From: Tubiluchus corallicola
Taxonomy: Eukaryota > Priapulida > Priapulimorpha > Priapulimorphida > Tubiluchidae
Length of the DNA stretch: 64,000 nt
Direction: 5' to 3'
NCBI GenBank assembly: GCA_030141605.1
Contig: JAQGDQ010000778.1
Location: 32,498 to 96,497 of the forward strand
Shown: in pieces, positions 1 through 59,434 of the stretch
Layout of the letters: each line of letters starts with the position of its first letter
Numbering within the stretch: position 1 is the first letter of the stretch
Notes under the pieces: model-generated
The model's database searches: none
What the model was told of the DNA's origin: nothing
Seen by the model: the letters and a program-made list of their open reading frames with translations, nothing else
Translations under genes and position numbers: made by a program

Positions 1-188
1 CACGTCACACTTCATGGCCAGAAACTGTTTTTCACCCTCGCCTCAAGATGTCGCAAGTAGTTAGTCACGTGATAGATATACAAAGTCACGTGTGCTATCA
101 CGTGACTGTAACAAAAAATCACCTTTTACGATTGGACAAGGATTTGTAAACCATCCGGGTATTTAACGCTTTTTAGTGAACGTCTAAA
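1..188 (+). promoter_or_regulatory. HCF1 upstream/5' region with three E-boxes
   Basis: This is the sequence immediately upstream of the HCF1 start codon. It holds three CACGTG E-boxes within 41 bp: TCACGTGA at 65-72, TCACGTGT at 86-93 and TCACGTGA at 98-105. A CRE/E-box-like CACGTCAC lies at 1-8. TCACGTGA is the classic USF/TFE/MITF-type site. No TATA box stands out. The transcription start is not visible, so the split between promoter and 5'UTR is unknown. That this is the HCF1 promoter is inferred from position. Confidence 0.55.
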
Positions 189-47699
<47,511 letters not shown>

Positions 47700-48567
47700 C
47701 CGCATCATAAGCTCTGTAATTACCGTTGACTGATCTCACGTGAGTCTCCTACTTACTGATAACTATAACTTATTTAACTATTAACTTATTATAATTAATA
47801 TAATTATGATTATTATAAGTTAATAATTAAATAAGTTATAGTTATTAATATAATTATTATAATTATATTTATTATAGCTTATTTCTATTATTAACGAAGC
47901 TGAGGCTGATGCAGTTAGATGCAAACTAAATTGTTCTTTGAATTTGCACATCCACATCCTATCTGAACATTCTTCTTCCTACTGTGTTCTGGCAGTTTAC
48001 TTTTTAAGTCACTGGAGAGGTGAAGTCAGAATTTTTGATACTTTGTCTTTGGATGTCTTAGGAGTTAATGAAGTTGAACTCAAATCAAAATGTATTTAAC
48101 TCCTGTTGTTGATTAATTGCATTATTAACCCAAAGTGTTTTCATCATTTCACAACAATTTTGATCTGTATTTCACGTAAAATCTAAATACAATTTTTAGT
48201 TTAGTCAAGATTGACCTTATTTTGTTGCCCGCTAATTAAAATACATGTACATTCTTTTCTCTGGATTATATAGAAAATGTCATAATTTTAAAAATTACTA
48301 ATGTTTCCTAAATTAAACTGATAACATTAATGTCTACCAGTGTCTAAAAATCTTTTTATCTATATTCGGTAAAAGACAGCAGACTAGGTGACGTTATAGT
48401 CTTTTCGCTATCCTTTCTCTAGTTCTAGATCTATCTATTCATTTTAACCATTCTTGCGAATATAACAGCTATTTTATTTACAAAGTTTTTTTAACCATAC
48501 CCTGCAAATAGAGGGTCCCTGTATGTATTATGTAAATATTTGTATATGCGTACAATTTTAAATTTTA

Positions 48568-48573
48568 AATAAA
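48568..48573 (+). terminator. Candidate HCF1 poly(A) signal
   Basis: AATAAA lies 869 nt after the stop, just before an (AAT)n run. The same context (TAAATAAAGAATAATAAT) is also typical of a retroelement 3' tail, so its use by HCF1 is uncertain. Confidence 0.3.
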
Positions 48574-48599
48574 GAATAATAATAATAATAATAATAATA

Positions 48600-50450
48600 A
48601 TTCTTCAAAACTTATTAGCGATTCTTTTGTTAACAAATCATGTTTTATTGTAGTATTATAAAGAGATAAATAAGTTGAAATTGAATTGAGTTAAAGGGTA
48701 ACATTGAAGAGCAACTGGTGAATTATCAAAACCTTTTTGTTTTGTCGATTAGGTCTCCACATTTTGACAAAAATCAACTTGAGTGATCAAACATTGATGC
48801 TACAGAGCCGAGGAATATTTGTGGACATTTTATGATCTAGACCAACTAAACATGATGACATTTTAAACGCTTGTGGATGAAATCTCAAAAACCGTTTGCT
48901 ATTTTCAGTATTGAATGTTTTTGTCGTATTTTTCACGATTTTAAGATTATATCATTCCATAATTGTCGTTGCTCTTACGTGTTCTTATGTTGTTATTCCA
49001 AATTTATGTTTTGGTCGTACGCGTCAATACTTTTGGCACCGTTTCTGTACACACTTGATAGAAGCATGAATTCGCATTCTTTTGTAATTTATTACTTTCA
49101 ATACCTTGTACCTACACTGATAAAACTAAAAGCCCTTATGAACTTTATTAATTAATTAATAGTAATTTGGAAAAAACATAATTTCTTCTCAAGATCACCT
49201 AGTGTTTGTATATATTTATTTGTTTTCTAAGTGAGCCAAGAGAAAAAAGTTTCTTAGCTTAAATGTATATTAGCAATGAAAGTGGTAGAAAAGTCAAATT
49301 TCGTAAGTTTTTGTTGCAAATTGTCACGTAGAACGGTCTTGAAAAGAATAACGCTTGTTATTTTTGTGTATTGTATAGATTAGTATTTAGCTTATAATTA
49401 GTTTAGGAAGTGGATGTATTGAAATCATTATTATATGCATCATTCTGTGTTAACTCTTTTCACTTTTAAATTGCATTTAAATTATGTTTTATGGTTAATA
49501 TAATAATATCTGCCTAGCGTCGTCGAGTTTGGCGTAATTAGATGGTAAGCCTTTCGTGAATGAACAATTTCATTAAAGAACGCTCTGATTAACGCAAAAT
49601 GGACAGTTATAGCATTTAGATTTGAAGTTAATATGCAAAATATTACCTGTAAGGTGTGCATAAAATCTGGTCAAATTTGTAGAAGTCCAGTTGAATGTGT
49701 GACCGTTTACTGTTATTGTAATTTTGCATATAGAATCATTTATAACAACAGTTTATGTACACAAATATACATCTTAGATTTCTCTTTAATCATGTCTTTC
49801 TTGTTTATATAAATTAGAATAAATTACGCAATACTAGACTAGTGAAACTGGTTATCAGTTTTACATAATTACGATATTAATAAATAATATGAGTTGAACG
49901 AAGCTCTGCTTATATTCCAAGCTCCTGCAATATGAGGCCGAATTGTACCTGTACGTTAAGTTGTAGTAAGCTAACTCAAGTGCATACATTCTCATTGTTG
50001 CCATGTTCCTTGCTCCTAATGTATTTAAAGATTACAAGTAACAGTTTCTACAACGTACATTTGACAAAAATGTTCAATATATCACATTTCCTGCAAGTCC
50101 CGCAAACTTGATCAACAAGCCTGGGAAAAGCGCTTTTTGCCACCATTTAGTATAGTCACATTTTCATGCAACATGGACGGTTCTAGATTTTCAACACAAG
50201 TTTTGGGTCACGTTACAGCTTATTAAAGTCAAGTTTATGCAAACATAACTAAAATGTCCACGCAACAAGCTATTACTTTGGTGGTCTTAAATGACAACTT
50301 AATTGGTAGGACGGATTTTGTACACAACCGATTTGAAAATGTCTGCATTCTTTTTGGTTATTTTTATTTTCACAATGATTTTTTGCAGACAATCCATCAT
50401 ACAAGGACACTGTTTAAACTGGACATTCCACTCTAATAACTCTCGTTATT
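48600..50450. other. Intergenic, HCF1 3' side
   Basis: AT-rich DNA between the convergent HCF1 and dystroglycan genes. No conserved reading frame or bounded element seen before the SINE at 50451. Confidence 0.55.
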
Positions 50451-50800
50451 AGGTCAAGTGACCTAGCAGCCATGTGTAGAGGAGTAAACCTTCCAAATCA
50501 GGAGTGGAGCGCCGAAGGCAGACCAGTGCAGCATGCCCACTGATTCCGGCAGCTCCTGCAGCCAACCTGGTGCCAAACGTATTGCTCAGCTTTCCTTTGG
50601 ACTATACCAGCAAGGAAGAGAGGGGGTTTCCTGTTGTCTGGGCAACTCAGGATCTCCATACACCTTGCCCAGGTGTGCCCTGGAGACGTTCAAAGATCGC
50701 ACTGCTCAGCCACAGTCGACGCTGCAGCTCCATCAATGTGATCAATAACTGACTCTCTGGGTGCACGCTCCATTGTCTTCCGAGACAGAAGGATGCCAAT
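50451..50800 (+). mobile_element. 5S-derived SINE, 5'-truncated copy
   Basis: It matches 10629-10991 at about 90% by eye, starting GGTCAAGTGACC and ending ACAGAAGGATGCCAA. The 5S head is absent, as expected from incomplete reverse transcription. Confidence 0.8.
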
Positions 50801-51031
50801 CGACTCTCGTTGCTTTTCTTCGTATCACGTTTTAAAAGGAATAGTATAACAGAATGAAGTAAAAAGTATGATGTCATTTGTACTTTGCACTGTGGATGAA
50901 TACTCAGGTGATCAGTAGTCTAAATGGACATAGATTCGTTGCTCAGCCAGCCTTTGGTTATTTTTTCTTCTACATTTCTTCTTGCTCTGCTGGGAATTTA
51001 GTGAAAGCACTAGGCATTTGCTGGTAATTGA

Positions 51032-51037
51032 TTTATT
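51032..51037 (-). terminator. Dystroglycan poly(A) signal
   Basis: AATAAA on the minus strand, 50 nt after the TAA stop, in the context TTTGTAAATAAATCAATTACC. A short 3'UTR is implied. Confidence 0.55.
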
Positions 51038-51087
51038 TACAAAAGAAAGCTCATCATTTTCAGCATGACCGGCATCATCACTTATTA

Positions 51088-54000
51088 TTATGCATCAGCA
51101 GGTTGTTGCATTTTGCTTTTCCCATTCAGAAAGTTGCCATTATGCAGAGGGGACACATCAGTTTTATCGAACGCCTCGTTTCCTTCGTAAGCTTTGTTTG
51201 TGTATGGTGTCACTACATACTCTTGACTTCTTCCACCGTATATTACACTCTTCGTTGGAAGTGGAGAACCTGTCTGCTCTGCCATGCCTACGATGTCATA
51301 AATCTGCATCTGATCATCCAGAACAATCGGCGATTGGCTTCGATAAATTACTTTCTGTGGTTTAAAAGAACCCCTGTAATATTTGCGCTTGTGATAGTTT
51401 CGTACGCACCTCGCAAATATAAGAGCCACCAACAATATGATGGCGATGATTATGATTGGCAGTGCTATGGTAAGCCAATGTATGTTATGCTCTGCTGGTT
51501 TTATATTTTTCGCACTGTCTGGCAAGAGGCAGATGCCTTTCGATCGATATTCCACTGTTTGAATACGATACTCTGGTAAGAGTGCTTCCTCAAAGCTTTG
51601 CTGTACTGTTCCATTGTTTTCATCATACAACAATGCATACAATTCATGTATGGTTTCGTTATCACATGTACTAACACTAGCTAATGTTTTATTACTCCAC
51701 GAAACAATGGTTGACCCGGATTCCACATTGGTCACTAAAAGTGAAGATGCGTCGCTTTCTCCCATATAATTGGCAATTTTCTCTACTAGCTTCAGCATAT
51801 TGTCAGCATCTGATATAAAACTGGTGTAGTTTTTGTCCAGGTGTAGTCTAAATTCATGAGTAATCTGCGATAGCTTACTGGGTGTTACAGAAACCTGTAA
51901 AACATCAAACAAATACATATATATATTAATTCTTTATTTGCCATTAAAATGGTTCACTCATTATAATAAAATTGAGTAAGCCTCAGCGTAATGTTAAGAT
52001 AACAACACTGTTCAAGACAAATGCGTCCAGTGCAGACTAAAAAAAAACTAAAGTGCAAAACTAAGGCCTAATTATATACAATAAATGAACATATTTACAA
52101 ACACCATATTAAAATATTTTTACAAAACAATATTACAAAAGTACAGTAAATATTACATGACATATTTTACACAATATACATTTGACATGACACAATTAAC
52201 AGAAACATGCTTTACATTACATAAATTTCACTAATTACATTTACACTATTTATACATTTGACATTACAAAACTAACATAACACGTATTGCATAGTGTTAT
52301 TACATAACGTTAGTACATAATACGTATTACATACATATATTATACTCTTACATATCCATATTGGTTAGCATAATTAATAATTCTTGATTTTTTCGTCAAC
52401 CCGGAAAACGAGTAGCTTGTTACTTTATTTCGCGCCTAGCTTGCTTGCTTTGAAAGAGCAAGTTGAAAACTGCATTGATTGCAATATTTGCAAAAGCTGA
52501 ATTTGGGAATAAGCGCTTTTAAATGATTTAATATTCTATTACGGTGGTTCCCAACCTTTTTTTGACCCGTTCCCCCCTTTTGAAGACTGCTGATTCTCGT
52601 CCGCCCTAGCCCACTAACAAAATGAAAAATGCATTTTTTAATTCAATTTTTTTTAATTTCAACATTTTTTTTATTCATGAATAATAATACAATCTGCGGT
52701 CACCACATTCAATGTGACTCTTGTTCCTGTTGAGAGGACACCTTGATGTCGGGGGTTATTTTTCCACCCATTCGTTCCCCCCCCCTGGAGGTGGCTCATT
52801 CCCCCAGGGGGAATTACCCCCCCCCCCCCGGTTGAGAACCCATGTTCTAATAATATCGTGTTTGATATGGTGCATTCAGAAAACGTGACGGTTCCTCATC
52901 TTTTCATGGCACAAACTTTCAAGTTCTCCTAAATAGATACTCAGTTTGACTCTATTAACACAGAGTGCACTAGTAGCACAACAGATAATATTGGTAGAGT
53001 GACGAAGAATTTTGATGCTCACCCTCAGAGAAATTGACGTTTCGTTTCCCAGTGTGTTTGTGGCTACAAGCTGATAAGATTCATGCGATGCTACACTCTC
53101 CTGTTTTGGCAGTGGAATTCCATATATTGTCTGCTTATCTGAATCAAATCTGATCCATGATTGGGCTTGAAGAGGTCCACCGCTATCTGTGTAAAGTTTC
53201 ATTTCAAGCTGTCTTGTATTGTAGAAGTCAGTAGCAGGGTCGCGAAATGTTTCCTCTGGAATCTGAACAGGAAAACAAAATTATAGTGGTCAGTTATCAT
53301 GTGCACTGCATCTCATTTATGACAAGAGGTAATATCTTGCGTGATTAGATGTATCGCACAATTCTAAGTTTATCAAATACATTTGCAACACTGAGTAACA
53401 TAACAAAATAATCACCAAATATGGATGGATTACTCGGTAACTTCTCTTCCTTTTGTGCACTTGCCCACTATAACGGTTACCAGGCTGACCAGCCCACCAA
53501 AGGAAGCTGTTTCAATGGCAAGGTACATGACTTCTGGACTTCTGGAAGGTCACTTTACATACATAGCAATTAATTTTTTAGTTAATGGATACCGATCACC
53601 TAATTACTCATACCTGAAACTGCAGTAGTTGACCCATTTCTGCTTTTATTTCGTCAAAAGGATAAGCTATTATTGTGCCTGCAAAAATGTGAAAAGTATC
53701 TGCTGTATGAATCTTATGCAAGAAAAAAACAAATAAAGGCATTCTTGCATGACAATTCAGTTCTGTTAACGCTTTCAGTCCCAAATTATTTTTCTAATTA
53801 GAAAAAAAAATTTGCCTTTGCACTTTTGTTCAGTATGTCCCTCTTGTTTACACATAATGATTTTTTTTCTACCTGTGCTCGCGTGCTAAATATAGCCTGT
53901 ATCCCACGAGATACATTGAGATTCATGGAAGCATAAAATGTGTTTCATTTTGCAACTGCTAATAATTTTTTAAAGTATTTAAGACATTTAGTATGCATGC

Positions 54001-57000
54001 TATGCTGATCTGTACAAAGTCGTCTCTAAGGTACTGTACCTTACGCAGTTTTTTATGCTATGTAGATTTTCTAGTTTGCCATTTTATCACCATTTTAGTC
54101 TATTGTTATTGGCTTAAATCAAAATAACTATTAACAGATCAAATAACGGTCAGTTTTAAAATTTTATTAATTTTAAAGGCAGAAAATGTTCTCGTATCCC
54201 ACGGGATACAACGGGTATGAAAGGGTTAAACGTTGATTAGAAAACAACAAATATTTATCTAGAGCCTAGACAATTTGTAATTAAACTTGCCTTTCACTAA
54301 AATGTATGTTTTTACATCTTGAAAAGGAATTTACATTAATTTGACAAATTTTCAGGTAGCAAACATGACCACTTACCTTTCGGTAGCAAGGGTAGTGCAG
54401 GTGTAGAAGTGACGACTTGCGTTGTTGGAAAAGTTGGAAAAACTGTCGAAACTTGAACTGCTTGGCTTGTAGTTTTAGAGTGTGGATATGATGTTATTAT
54501 TTCGATTGTTCTGTTCTGCTCAGCGAAGGTTTCACTAACTGTGCTCTCACCAACTACAGATGTTTTTGCTGTGGCCATCACTGACGGCTTTTCTGTAGGT
54601 GTTGTGGTGTGACCTGAAGTCGTTTCAGTCGAAAGAATTGTTGAGGGCATCACACTAGATATCTGAACACTCTTTGAACTATGAGGAACAGTTGTCATCG
54701 CTGCTGACCTGAAAACATCTTCAGGAAGATATGACGTTGTTGTTGCTAAAGTATTTGGTATGCCAATAGTTTTCGTAGTTACCAGGTGTGGCGTTCTTGC
54801 TGTGTTAATGGTTGACATATTCTGGAGTATGGTGGTTGATCGAACAGTCGGCATTGAAAGGGGAGGAAAACTAGTAGTTTGTGAAGTGGTTTTCAACGCA
54901 CTCACAGTATGTGTAGGACTGAGTGTTGACATTTGAAGCTCTGCTATACTTGCCTCAGTGACAGCTGAGTATAAAGATGATTTATTTGGAGCTCTTACTA
55001 AAACTACACCTGGTGTCCTCATAGACTCTGTTGGTAAAGCAAGCATGGATGTAGGAGCTACTATATGTGACGACTGTAACATCAGTTCTTCTGTTCGAGT
55101 AGCACTTTCAAACTGCACAGATGTTGCTAGTAGATTTTCTAGCTCTGCTGTTGTTTTTGATTCAGAAATCAATGTTGTTTCCAAAGCTGTTACTACGTGA
55201 TTTAATATGGAAAAGGTTTGTGAGTCTAATATTGATTTGCTACTATTAATATGGTCTACAGAAGCTGATTGCATTACTGACGAACTTGAAGTGATATTCT
55301 GTAAAGTGGTTTTCATTTTCAATGAAAAGGCGGATGATGCTTGTTCTGCTTCAGAAGAAGTTTTAAACGAGTGCATTATTGAATTTACTACTTCCTGGGT
55401 TGTCATATTATTGGCTCCTGAAGAATATTGTGCAGTTGCCGTTTGTGTTTTGGTTGTTGGTGTTGTTCCCGTTACTGTCGTGCTAAAACTTGGCAACTGC
55501 ATACTTGGCGTGGCTTCATTTACATTCGATGGTGTTTCTTCACTTGTGGAATGATGAAAGTATGCCTCTGTGATGCTCGGTTCCAGCTGCAATGAGATAT
55601 TGGTTGCATTATTGATTTTCGTTTCATTGGGCACATTTTCTTGTACTGCTGCGCTGGTGTATGTGCTGAGGACTGTCACGGGGGGTGATAGGACTGGGTT
55701 ATCTGTTTGTAAAGCAGCCAATGAATCTAAGGTGGTCGTCTCTCCTTTGATTAGCATATCGTGTTCAAGCGAGTATGAAATAGCAGACGCTATGGTGTGA
55801 AAGGTCGTATTCATGGTTTCAGAGGTAATGGAGATGCTCACAATTGGTGGTGTGACCATTCTTGGTGTGTAGTAGAAATTTTGCATGGAGAGTGTTTCAC
55901 TTTGTGTGAAAGAGTTGCTATCTGCGACAGAATTCAGTTGATTACTTTCTGTCTTTGTGACATTTTCATGTCCTTGTTCATGTAATTTTGCAGTTGTTCT
56001 CTGGGCATCTGGAGAATCATAGCTGTACATTATGTCCATGTCAAGCACATTTACTGTTTTCCCTTTGCTCTTGTCCTCGCTTGGTGCATTTGCCATTACT
56101 GTGTTAAACTGGGGTGCTTCAACAGTCACAGAAGTTGAGATGCTTGCAAGATAGTTTTTGGTCGTTGTAGGGTAAAACGTCTGATGCATTGAAATGGTGT
56201 CTGGAACAAATGTAGGAGTGGTTGGTAGTAGTGGTGTGCTACTTTGCAAAAGGGCTGCACTGTCAATCTGGGTGAACATTTGGTTTATTGTCAAAATTGG
56301 TGACACAGCTCCACCTGCTGTTATGACTGAGGATGACTGTTGGTGCTCGCCAGTAATTGAAGTGTTAATCATTGCCTGCACTTTGTTTTCGGAGTGCAAA
56401 GAGACCTCATGTGAATGTGCCATTGCAGCTGTCGTTTTAGGAGAGCTTACGACCTCATTTGAATGTGCCATTGCAGCTGTTGTTTTAGGAGAGCTTACTC
56501 TTGGCATTGACGTTTCACCGGAAATTCCTCTTATAGAAGTACTTGTATGTAGTATTGATGTTTGAAGAAGTACAGTGGGAGTGGTTGCAGTGCCTTCTGT
56601 TGAGGTTTCAGGTAGTACAGTTGAAGTGGTTGAAGTATCTGCTATTGAAGTTTCAGACAATGCAGTTGAAGTGGTTAGTGTACCTACCACTGAAGTCTGG
56701 GACAGTATGGTTGAAGGGGTTGCTGTGCCTACTGCTGAAGTTTCAGGTACTACAGTTGAAGTGGTTGAAGTATCTGCTGTTGAAATTTCAGAGAATGAAG
56801 TTGAAGTGGTTAGTGTATCTACCACTGAAGTCTCGGACAGTATGGTTGAAGGGATTGCTGTGCCTGCTGCTGAAGTCTCAAGCAGTGTCCTTGAAGTGAT
56901 TGTTGGACTTACGGGTGAAGTTTTTTGATGTGCAGCTGTACTTCGTGTGTGAGAGGCACTGGTTTGATTGTGCGCAGACGTGGCTTGTACGCTACTATAC

Positions 57001-58389
57001 GTGCTTTGTTCTGGCGCCGTAGTTGCAGAAGATACTTCGAGACCTTCATTGTTGATGGAACCTTCAGGAGGATGGGATCTATCAGCATCAGTGTTCTCGA
57101 TGTCTACATGCTCGTCATGTTTGACTGTTGACGTTGATGAAGGCGTTGGCAAATAATCTAGCGTGTAATTTGCCGGATTGTTGGTCGTTTCTCGCCTGGA
57201 GAGCCCTGTACGCAGAAATTAATTTACATAAATTTACGCTGGTAGTTAATTGGTTTAACAATACATAACCTTTACATGCAAACGTCTGAAAATACCAACA
57301 AAGGAAAGCTTATGCCATCAAAGCATACATGTTTGTGTTAAAAACGGATAATATTATTTTTGAAAAATTACTTTAAACGATAACGTTTCGAACTCTAGTT
57401 TTCATCTTTAAAACATTATAATGTAAAAAAATATTAAATTTAAAAAACATGGAAAAACAATGGTAGTTCGGAAACAATGGTAGTTCGGAAACGTTTACGC
57501 CAGAGTTGCCATGAATTACAATGAACATTTTTAATGATGCAATAATATACCATTGTACAAATCACTTTGTGGGATTTTTTGCAAAAATCAGCTGATTCTT
57601 GACGTAAATATTTTTTTTAATACAATTTACGTAATTACATCATGTAACATAATATATCATATCATATCATATAAACTAAAACATCAAAGCGCAGTAGTTT
57701 TTAATAGGGGTGAGCATCGAACGTTCGAATCGAATTCGATTCGAACGAGTTTTTTTAGTTCGAACTCGATTCGAATCCAAAACTATACATTCGAATAATT
57801 CAGCACTTCAATCACATATGTTCCTGATCACTAAAACGATTGAAACAACATGCAAGTGGCGTAATTTAGCTGTGATTTCTGTGCACAATTTTAAACAAAT
57901 TACTAGGCGTTTTATTGCAGAACAAAATCTAGTGATACACATGATCTTTGTAAGACTAATTTTTACTGGTGGTTCGAAAACTTGTTCGAAAATCGTTGAA
58001 TCTCAGTTCGAATTCGGTTCGAATTCGAAACACTGAAGTTCGGTTCGATTCGAAAGTCACAAATTCGGTTGAATTCACTTTCTGGTAGAGAATGCTCACC
58101 CCTAGTTTTTAATGATCAAAGTAGTATCACGATACCACAAAGGCAAGGTACCAACATCGTGTTATGTGAGAACGAACTGGAATTATTCGGTACTTTATTA
58201 AATCTGTTGTCCATTTTTTACATTTAACTCACCGAATTTGAATCCTCCAAAATGAAATCTGTATGGAGTCGTCGTTGGTAGATCGTTGTTTGATGGTTCA
58301 GTTTGTTCATTTATTAAGTAATCATGGACCTTGTCAGTCTCTGCATTACAAAGTTGCAGTACCATTACTAACAGCAGCTTGGGCACCAT
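51088..58389 (-). CDS. Dystroglycan (DAG1 orthologue), five exons
   Basis: Dystroglycan is a transmembrane receptor that links basement membrane to the cytoskeleton. Exons: 58389-58233, 57205-54377, 53678-53614, 53262-53023, 51894-51088; 4098 nt, 1365 residues, phases 1,1,0,0. Order: signal peptide MVPKLLLVMVLQLCNA; Ser/Thr-rich mucin region (about 72-990, one exon); a cadherin-like CADG domain (about 996-1100; SWIRFDSDKQTIYGIPLP); a SEA-like domain (about 1100-1220) with VESGSTIVSWSNKTL, placing the alpha/beta autocleavage at Gly1157-Ser1158; a membrane helix (LTIALPIIIIAIILLVALIF, 1238-1257); and a tail of about 105 residues starting with a basic CVRNYHKRKYY. FEEALLPEY and SKGIC align with the vertebrate beta subunit. 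No N-terminal Ig/S6-like domain is encoded, and no PPxY dystrophin-binding motif occurs in the tail. A missed exon in intron 1 cannot be excluded. Confidence 0.88.
52542..52844. mobile_element. hAT-type short element
   Basis: The left end CGGTGGTTCCCAACC and inverted right end CATGGGTTCTCAACC are Charlie-like. Flanking octamers TTCTATTA (52534-52541) and TTCTAATA (52845-52852) match at 7 of 8. 303 bp, with a C-rich run near the right end. Dystroglycan intron 4. Confidence 0.85.
56562..56876 (-). repeat. 15-residue repeats in the dystroglycan mucin region
   Basis: Seven tandem 45-bp units encode TSAAGTAIPSTILSE-type repeats with a higher-order pattern of three. They supply dense Ser/Thr for O-glycosylation. 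A further direct repeat (SSPKTTAAMAHS) follows. Confidence 0.85.
57705..58104. mobile_element. hAT-type MITE, perfect 8-bp TSD
   Basis: Ends TAGGGGTGAGCA and TGCTCACCCCTA; the octamer GTTTTTAA is duplicated exactly at 57697-57704 and 58105-58112. The interior is rich in TTCGAA/TTCGAT motifs near both ends. 400 bp, non-coding, in dystroglycan intron 1. Confidence 0.9.
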
Positions 58390-58734
58390 GATTATGTTTT
58401 CCAGATAACTCTGAAGAAATTAATATGCGTTCTTAGAAGAAAAAATGTTCGATAAGAGACGATATTAAACATGGCGTCTGAAGTAGAAAGATCTGCACGC
58501 TGTCTGTAAATTTAAATTACTATGAACCAGCAGTGTCAAGCCTTCAACTTTGATATGGTCGTCTAGCTATTGCAGAACTCCAAATAGTTATCGCCAATGC
58601 TCAAAGTAAACATTTATATCATTATAGCATGTCTTCAGATGTGATAATCTGCATCATGATTTATTGATTGCATATTTTGCTAATGACTACGTGGCTCATT
58701 CTTATTTAAATGCTACTGTATAACAAAACATCTG

Positions 58735-59434
<700 letters not shown>

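Noticed and set aside
51028-51579. 183-codon plus-strand frame
   Set aside because: It overlaps the last dystroglycan exon antisense and has no recognisable features.
55207-56928. Plus-strand open frames of up to 123 codons opposite the dystroglycan mucin exon
   Set aside because: Antisense shadows of a Ser/Thr-rich exon, which has few stop codons on the complementary strand.
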